Positions 6,435-8,329 of a DNA stretch of 8,329 bases are shown here, piece after piece. The notes beneath the pieces were generated by a model. It was not told the DNA's origin. It saw only the letters and a program-made list of their open reading frames with translations, and did not search any database. The position numbers and the translations under genes were made by a program. Every line of letters begins with the position of its first letter. Positions within the stretch are counted from its first letter, which is position 1. This stretch comes from Geobacter sp. (GTDB lineage Bacteria; Desulfobacterota; Desulfuromonadia; Geobacterales; Geobacteraceae), in contig DNJC01000111.1 of NCBI GenBank assembly GCA_003490025.1, positions 1 through 8,329 on the forward strand, written 5' to 3'.

Positions 6435-7484
6435 TTGCGCGTTCTGATCGTTAAAATGTCCGCCCTGGGGGACGTCATCCATGCCCTGCCGGTGCTCGAT
6501 TTCCTCACCTCGTCGGTTCAGGGGATCGAGATCGACTGGGTGGTGGAAGAGGCATTCCAGGACATGCTGAGCGGCAATCCCCTGATTTCACAGCTGCACA
6601 TCGCCCGTTTCAAGGCATGGCGCAAGAAACCGTTTTCCCTGCGCACCCTGCGCGAGGTGGAGGCGCTGCGCATGGAGCTGTTCAGGCGCGAGTACGACAT
6701 CGTCTTCGACCTGCAGGGGAACACGAAGAGCGGCATCGTGACCAAGCTGACCGGATGCCGGAGGCGTTACGGCTTCGACCGGGACGGCGTCCGTGAGGGG
6801 CTGAACCTCTACTGCACGACCAACCAGATCCCGCTCAGGCGCCAGGACCACCATGTGACGGACCGGTCCCTGCGGGTGGTGAGTGTTCCCTTCGGCAAGA
6901 ACTACACGGAACTCCCGCTGCGCACCGACATCGTCACCTCGCCGGAGGACGATGCCTCAGCCGAAGTGTTCCTGGCGACCCTCTCGGACGGGCTGGTCTT
7001 CGTCCTGCACCACGGCACCACCTGGGCCACCAAGCTCTGGCGCCAGGAGGGGTGGATCGGATTGGGGCAGGACCTGCTGGAGCTGCATCCGGACGCGACC
7101 ATCCTTCTTTCCTGGAGCGGGGATAAGGAACACGAGGGGGCGAAGGAGATCGCGGCCGGGATAGGGCGGCAGGCGCGGGTGCTCCCCAAACTGACACTGA
7201 AGGGGTTCGTCGCTCTCCTGAAGAAGGTCGACCTGATGATCGGCGGGGACACCGGCCCGGTGCACATGGCGGCCGCCGTCGGGACGCCGACGGTGAGCCT
7301 GTACCGCGCCACCGACGGTTTGCGCAACGCCCCGCGCGGGGGGCTGCACCGGATCGTCCAGTCCCCCCTTTCCTGCACCAAGTGCCTGCAACGCACCTGC
7401 AGCAGGGACGAGGAGTGCCGCAGGAGCATCGAGGTGCCGGCCATGCTCAAGGCGTGCGGCGAAGTGCTTCCGCCTTCGCGGTGA
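6435..7484 (+). CDS. waaC: Lipopolysaccharide heptosyltransferase I-like (GT9, WaaC/RfaC)
   Basis: WaaC transfers the first L-glycero-D-manno-heptose from an ADP donor to Kdo2-lipid A. This 349-residue protein starts at TTG 6435 with RVLIVKMSALGDVIHALPVLDFL, which follows the WaaC pattern closely; D13 is at the same number as the catalytic Asp of E. coli WaaC. Further landmarks are DLQGNTKSGIV, RRYGFDRDGVREG, HHGTTWATKLWRQEGW, where K200 fits the conserved donor-contacting Lys, and GGDTGPVHMAAAVGTPTVSLY (D272, H277). The protein ends with a four-cysteine motif, CTKC....C.....C. It is longer than E. coli WaaC (about 320) but normal for this family. It is the last GT before the toxin-antitoxin module, 29 bases after the preceding GT9 gene. 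Of the three GT9 genes this one has the clearest subfamily assignment, but a substrate shift cannot be excluded. Confidence 0.9.
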   Translation: MRVLIVKMSALGDVIHALPVLDFLTSSVQGIEIDWVVEEAFQDMLSGNPLISQLHIARFKAWRKKPFSLRTLREVEALRMELFRREYDIVFDLQGNTKSGIVTKLTGCRRRYGFDRDGVREGLNLYCTTNQIPLRRQDHHVTDRSLRVVSVPFGKNYTELPLRTDIVTSPEDDASAEVFLATLSDGLVFVLHHGTTWATKLWRQEGWIGLGQDLLELHPDATILLSWSGDKEHEGAKEIAAGIGRQARVLPKLTLKGFVALLKKVDLMIGGDTGPVHMAAAVGTPTVSLYRATDGLRNAPRGGLHRIVQSPLSCTKCLQRTCSRDEECRRSIEVPAMLKACGEVLPPSR

Positions 7485-7548
7485 AGCCGCTACGGCGGAC
7501 AAGCCCGCCTCCAGCCCCCCAGCCCTGCGGCGCCCACCTCACCCCCTC
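7469..7548 (+). terminator. Possible Rho-dependent termination region after waaC
   Basis: A GC-rich hairpin can form across the waaC stop: outer arms 7469-7474 and 7494-7499 (TCCGCC/GGCGGA), inner arms GCGG 7478-7481 and CCGC 7487-7490 with a five-base loop. No T-run follows, so it is not an intrinsic terminator. Directly downstream, 7500-7547 is very C-rich and G-poor (about 30 C against 8 G in 48 bases), the composition associated with Rho loading sites. Together they could end the GT transcript before the toxin-antitoxin promoter. This rests on composition only. Confidence 0.3.
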
Positions 7549-7577
7549 GCGGGCCAGGAGCGGAGCACCGCCGGAGG

Positions 7578-7606
7578 TTGCTTTTTCCATGTTTAATCAC
7601 TATGAT
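7578..7606 (+). promoter_or_regulatory. Sigma-70-like promoter of the toxin-antitoxin module
   Basis: TTGCTT at 7578-7583 is followed after exactly 17 bases by TATGAT at 7601-7606, a five-of-six match to the -10 consensus; the -35 box keeps only TTG. It lies 31 bases before the antitoxin ATG, and transcription would start near 7613. The -10 box overlaps the inverted repeat at 7592-7620. This AT-rich patch stands out in a GC-rich window. Confidence 0.6.
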
Positions 7607-7620
7607 TCGAAGTGATTAAA
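7592..7620 (+). promoter_or_regulatory. Inverted-repeat operator over the -10 box
   Basis: TTTAATCACT at 7592-7601 and AGTGATTAAA at 7611-7620 are perfect 10-base inverted arms separated by nine bases. The core TGATT occurs at 7603-7607 and 7613-7617, ten bases apart on the + strand, and its complement AATCA at 7595-7599. This gives three half-sites spaced about one helical turn. Ribbon-helix-helix antitoxins bind such repeated short sites cooperatively as dimers, so this is the likely binding site through which the module represses itself. Confidence 0.6.
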
Positions 7621-7636
7621 ACAATGGAGGTGGACC

Positions 7637-7900
7637 ATGCAAACAACCAAGGTACTCACGGCCCACATCCCCCTTCCCCTCGCGGAGAAGGTGGACGAGA
7701 TAGCGGCCCGCATCGAGCGGTCGCGGGGCTGGATCGTGAAACAGGCGCTGAGCGCCTGGATCGAGCAGGAGGAGGAACGCCACCGGCTGACCTTGGAGGC
7801 ACTCGAGGATGTGGATGCGGGGCGGGTGATCGACCACCAGGCCGTCCAGGCCTGGGCCGCCAGCCTGGGCACCGACACGCCGTTTGAGGCGCCGAGGTGA
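7637..7900 (+). CDS. Ribbon-helix-helix antitoxin (CopG/ParD-like)
   Basis: An 87-residue protein with a ribbon-helix-helix DNA-binding fold: a basic/threonine-rich strand TKVLTAHIP (about 4-12), helix A at 14-27 (PLAEKVDEIAARIE), turn S29-R30-G31, and helix B at 32-47 (WIVKQALSAWIEQEEE). The acidic C-terminal part, including EDVDAGRVIDHQAVQAWAASL (57-77), is the kind of flexible tail with which such antitoxins wrap the cognate toxin. The start is supported by GGAGG at 7626-7630, six bases before the ATG. The stop overlaps the toxin start by GTGA, the usual antitoxin-first order. It should neutralise the toxin and bind the inverted repeat just upstream. Subfamily naming (CopG, ParD, or a RelB-like hybrid) is uncertain. 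Confidence 0.9.
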   Translation: MQTTKVLTAHIPLPLAEKVDEIAARIERSRGWIVKQALSAWIEQEEERHRLTLEALEDVDAGRVIDHQAVQAWAASLGTDTPFEAPR

Positions 7901-8175
7901 TACAGATCCAGTGGACCAGCAAGGCGCTGTCCGACCTGGTGCGGCTCCACGAGGTCCTCGCCCAAGTGAACAAGGAGGCGGCTGCGCGGGTGGTGCAGTC
8001 GCTCGCCGCGGCGCCGGATCGTCTGAAGGACCGGCCGCGCATCGGCGAACGGCTGGAGGAGTTTGATCCGCGGGAGGTCCGGCGGATACTGGTGGGGCAG
8101 TACGAACTGCGGTACGAGGTGCGGGAGTCGACCATGGTCGTGTTGCGGCTCTGGCACACCCGTGAGAACCGGTGA
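7897..8175 (+). CDS. ParE/RelE superfamily toxin
   Basis: A 92-residue protein starting at the GTG that overlaps the antitoxin stop (GTGA), so translation is probably coupled. It has the ParE/RelE shape: an N-terminal strand IQWTSKALSDL followed by two helices (about 8-40), then the family pattern RIGERLEEF (48-56), the strands REVRRILVGQYELRYEV (59-75) and the final strand VVLRLWHTRENR (81-92). ParE members inhibit gyrase and RelE members cut mRNA on the ribosome; the two cannot be separated safely here. The RxGxxLxEF and HxRxxR pattern looks more ParE-like, but that is inference. Length is normal and no lesion is visible, so the module appears intact. No transposase or integrase is next to it. 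Confidence 0.88.
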   Translation: MIQIQWTSKALSDLVRLHEVLAQVNKEAAARVVQSLAAAPDRLKDRPRIGERLEEFDPREVRRILVGQYELRYEVRESTMVVLRLWHTRENR

Positions 8176-8258
8176 GTGAAAGGTGCTCGCTGAGGCTGAT
8201 CTGGGACAAGGACGCGCGGGCGCTCGCGGTCTGCAACTCCCCGATGCAATGGAGGTAG
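8172..8258 (+). CDS. Doubtful 28-codon small ORF after the toxin
   Basis: A GTG at 8172 overlaps the toxin stop by GTGA and opens a 28-residue frame containing RLIWDKDARALAVC and ending at TAG 8256-8258, three bases before the epimerase ATG. There is only a weak ribosome binding site. I recognise no family. It may be chance, a leader peptide, or the end of a decayed gene. Apart from this and the next gene's ribosome binding site I see nothing in the 85 bases between toxin and epimerase. Confidence 0.15.
   Translation: MSERCSLRLIWDKDARALAVCNSPMQWR
8251..8256 (+). promoter_or_regulatory. Ribosome binding site of the epimerase gene
   Basis: GGAGGT lies four bases before ATG 8261. An in-frame ATG at 8249 overlaps this site and is therefore a poor start. 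Confidence 0.55.
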
Positions 8259-8260
8259 GT

Positions 8261-8329
8261 ATGGCGAAGATACTGGTTACCGGCGCTGCAGGATTCATAG
8301 GGTCTCACCTCTCGCAAAGGCTCCTCGGG
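8261..8329 (+). CDS. NAD-dependent epimerase/dehydratase (3' end cut by window)
   Basis: Only the first 23 residues are visible: MAKILVTGAAGFIGSHLSQR and three more. This is the Rossmann NAD(P)-binding start of the extended short-chain dehydrogenase family, with the GxxGxxG motif at residues 8-14 (GAAGFIG). Such proteins change nucleotide sugars, for example UDP-glucose or UDP-glucuronate 4-epimerases and dTDP-glucose 4,6-dehydratase. The wording MxKILVTGAAGFIG recalls UDP-glucuronate 4-epimerases of polysaccharide loci, but 23 residues cannot decide. It would supply a sugar donor to transferases like those upstream. Confidence 0.85.
   Translation, partial: MAKILVTGAAGFIGSHLSQRLLG

Noticed and set aside
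7469..7499. Hairpin at the waaC stop as an intrinsic terminator
   Set aside because: The stem is imperfect and no run of T follows it; kept only as part of a weak termination region.
7616..8317. Long open frames on the - strand across the toxin-antitoxin genes
   Set aside because: They are complements of the antitoxin and toxin genes, which have strong family patterns and a promoter on the + strand.
1..8329. CRISPR array, tRNA or rRNA gene, insertion sequence, attachment site or replication origin
   Set aside because: No regularly spaced direct repeats, cloverleaf-like sequence, transposase or integrase pattern, or paired flanking repeats were seen by eye.

Overview
This GC-rich window has every gene on the + strand and almost no spacing between genes. 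It reads as a lipopolysaccharide (LPS) lipid A/core-oligosaccharide locus of a Gram-negative bacterium. The lpxK-linked Trm112-like gene, the serial family 9 glycosyltransferases and the heptosyltransferase I-like gene resemble Geobacter-type Desulfuromonadota (Geobacter, Citrifermentans, Geomonas). That placement comes from remembered protein style, not from a search.

Layout. Positions 2-853 hold the 3' part of lpxK (lipid A 4'-kinase), cut by the window edge just after its P-loop. A small zinc-ribbon Trm112/YcaR-like gene follows (865-1080). Next come six glycosyltransferase (GT) genes: GT9 (1077-2165), GT4 (2231-3307), GT2 (3328-4266), a divergent GT-B enzyme (4349-5431), a second GT9 (5428-6405) and a third GT9 that looks like heptosyltransferase I, waaC (6435-7484). 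Several junctions overlap (TTGA at 1077, ATGA at 5428) or carry a ribosome binding site close to the preceding stop, so the run is probably one transcription unit with coupled translation.

A 152-bp gap after waaC contains a C-rich, G-poor stretch that could be a Rho-dependent termination region. It is followed by a good sigma-70-like promoter whose -10 box lies inside a 10-bp perfect inverted repeat. That promoter drives a two-gene toxin-antitoxin module: a ribbon-helix-helix antitoxin (7637-7900) and a ParE/RelE-like toxin (7897-8175) overlapping by GTGA. The first 23 codons of an NAD-dependent sugar-nucleotide epimerase/dehydratase (from 8261) close the window, so the polysaccharide locus resumes after the toxin-antitoxin module.

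How the genes work together (inference from families): LpxK completes the 4'-phosphate of lipid A. The GT9 enzymes add heptose or related sugars to the inner core, the GT4, GT2 and divergent GT enzymes extend it, and the downstream epimerase would supply a nucleotide sugar. The acceptor and donor of each non-waaC transferase cannot be read from sequence. I found no clearly new system. The items most worth a second look are the promoter-in-operator design of the toxin-antitoxin module inside an LPS locus, the divergent GT lacking the usual paired glutamates, the shared C-terminal four-cysteine motif of the three GT9 proteins, and the long poly-G tracts in two genes.
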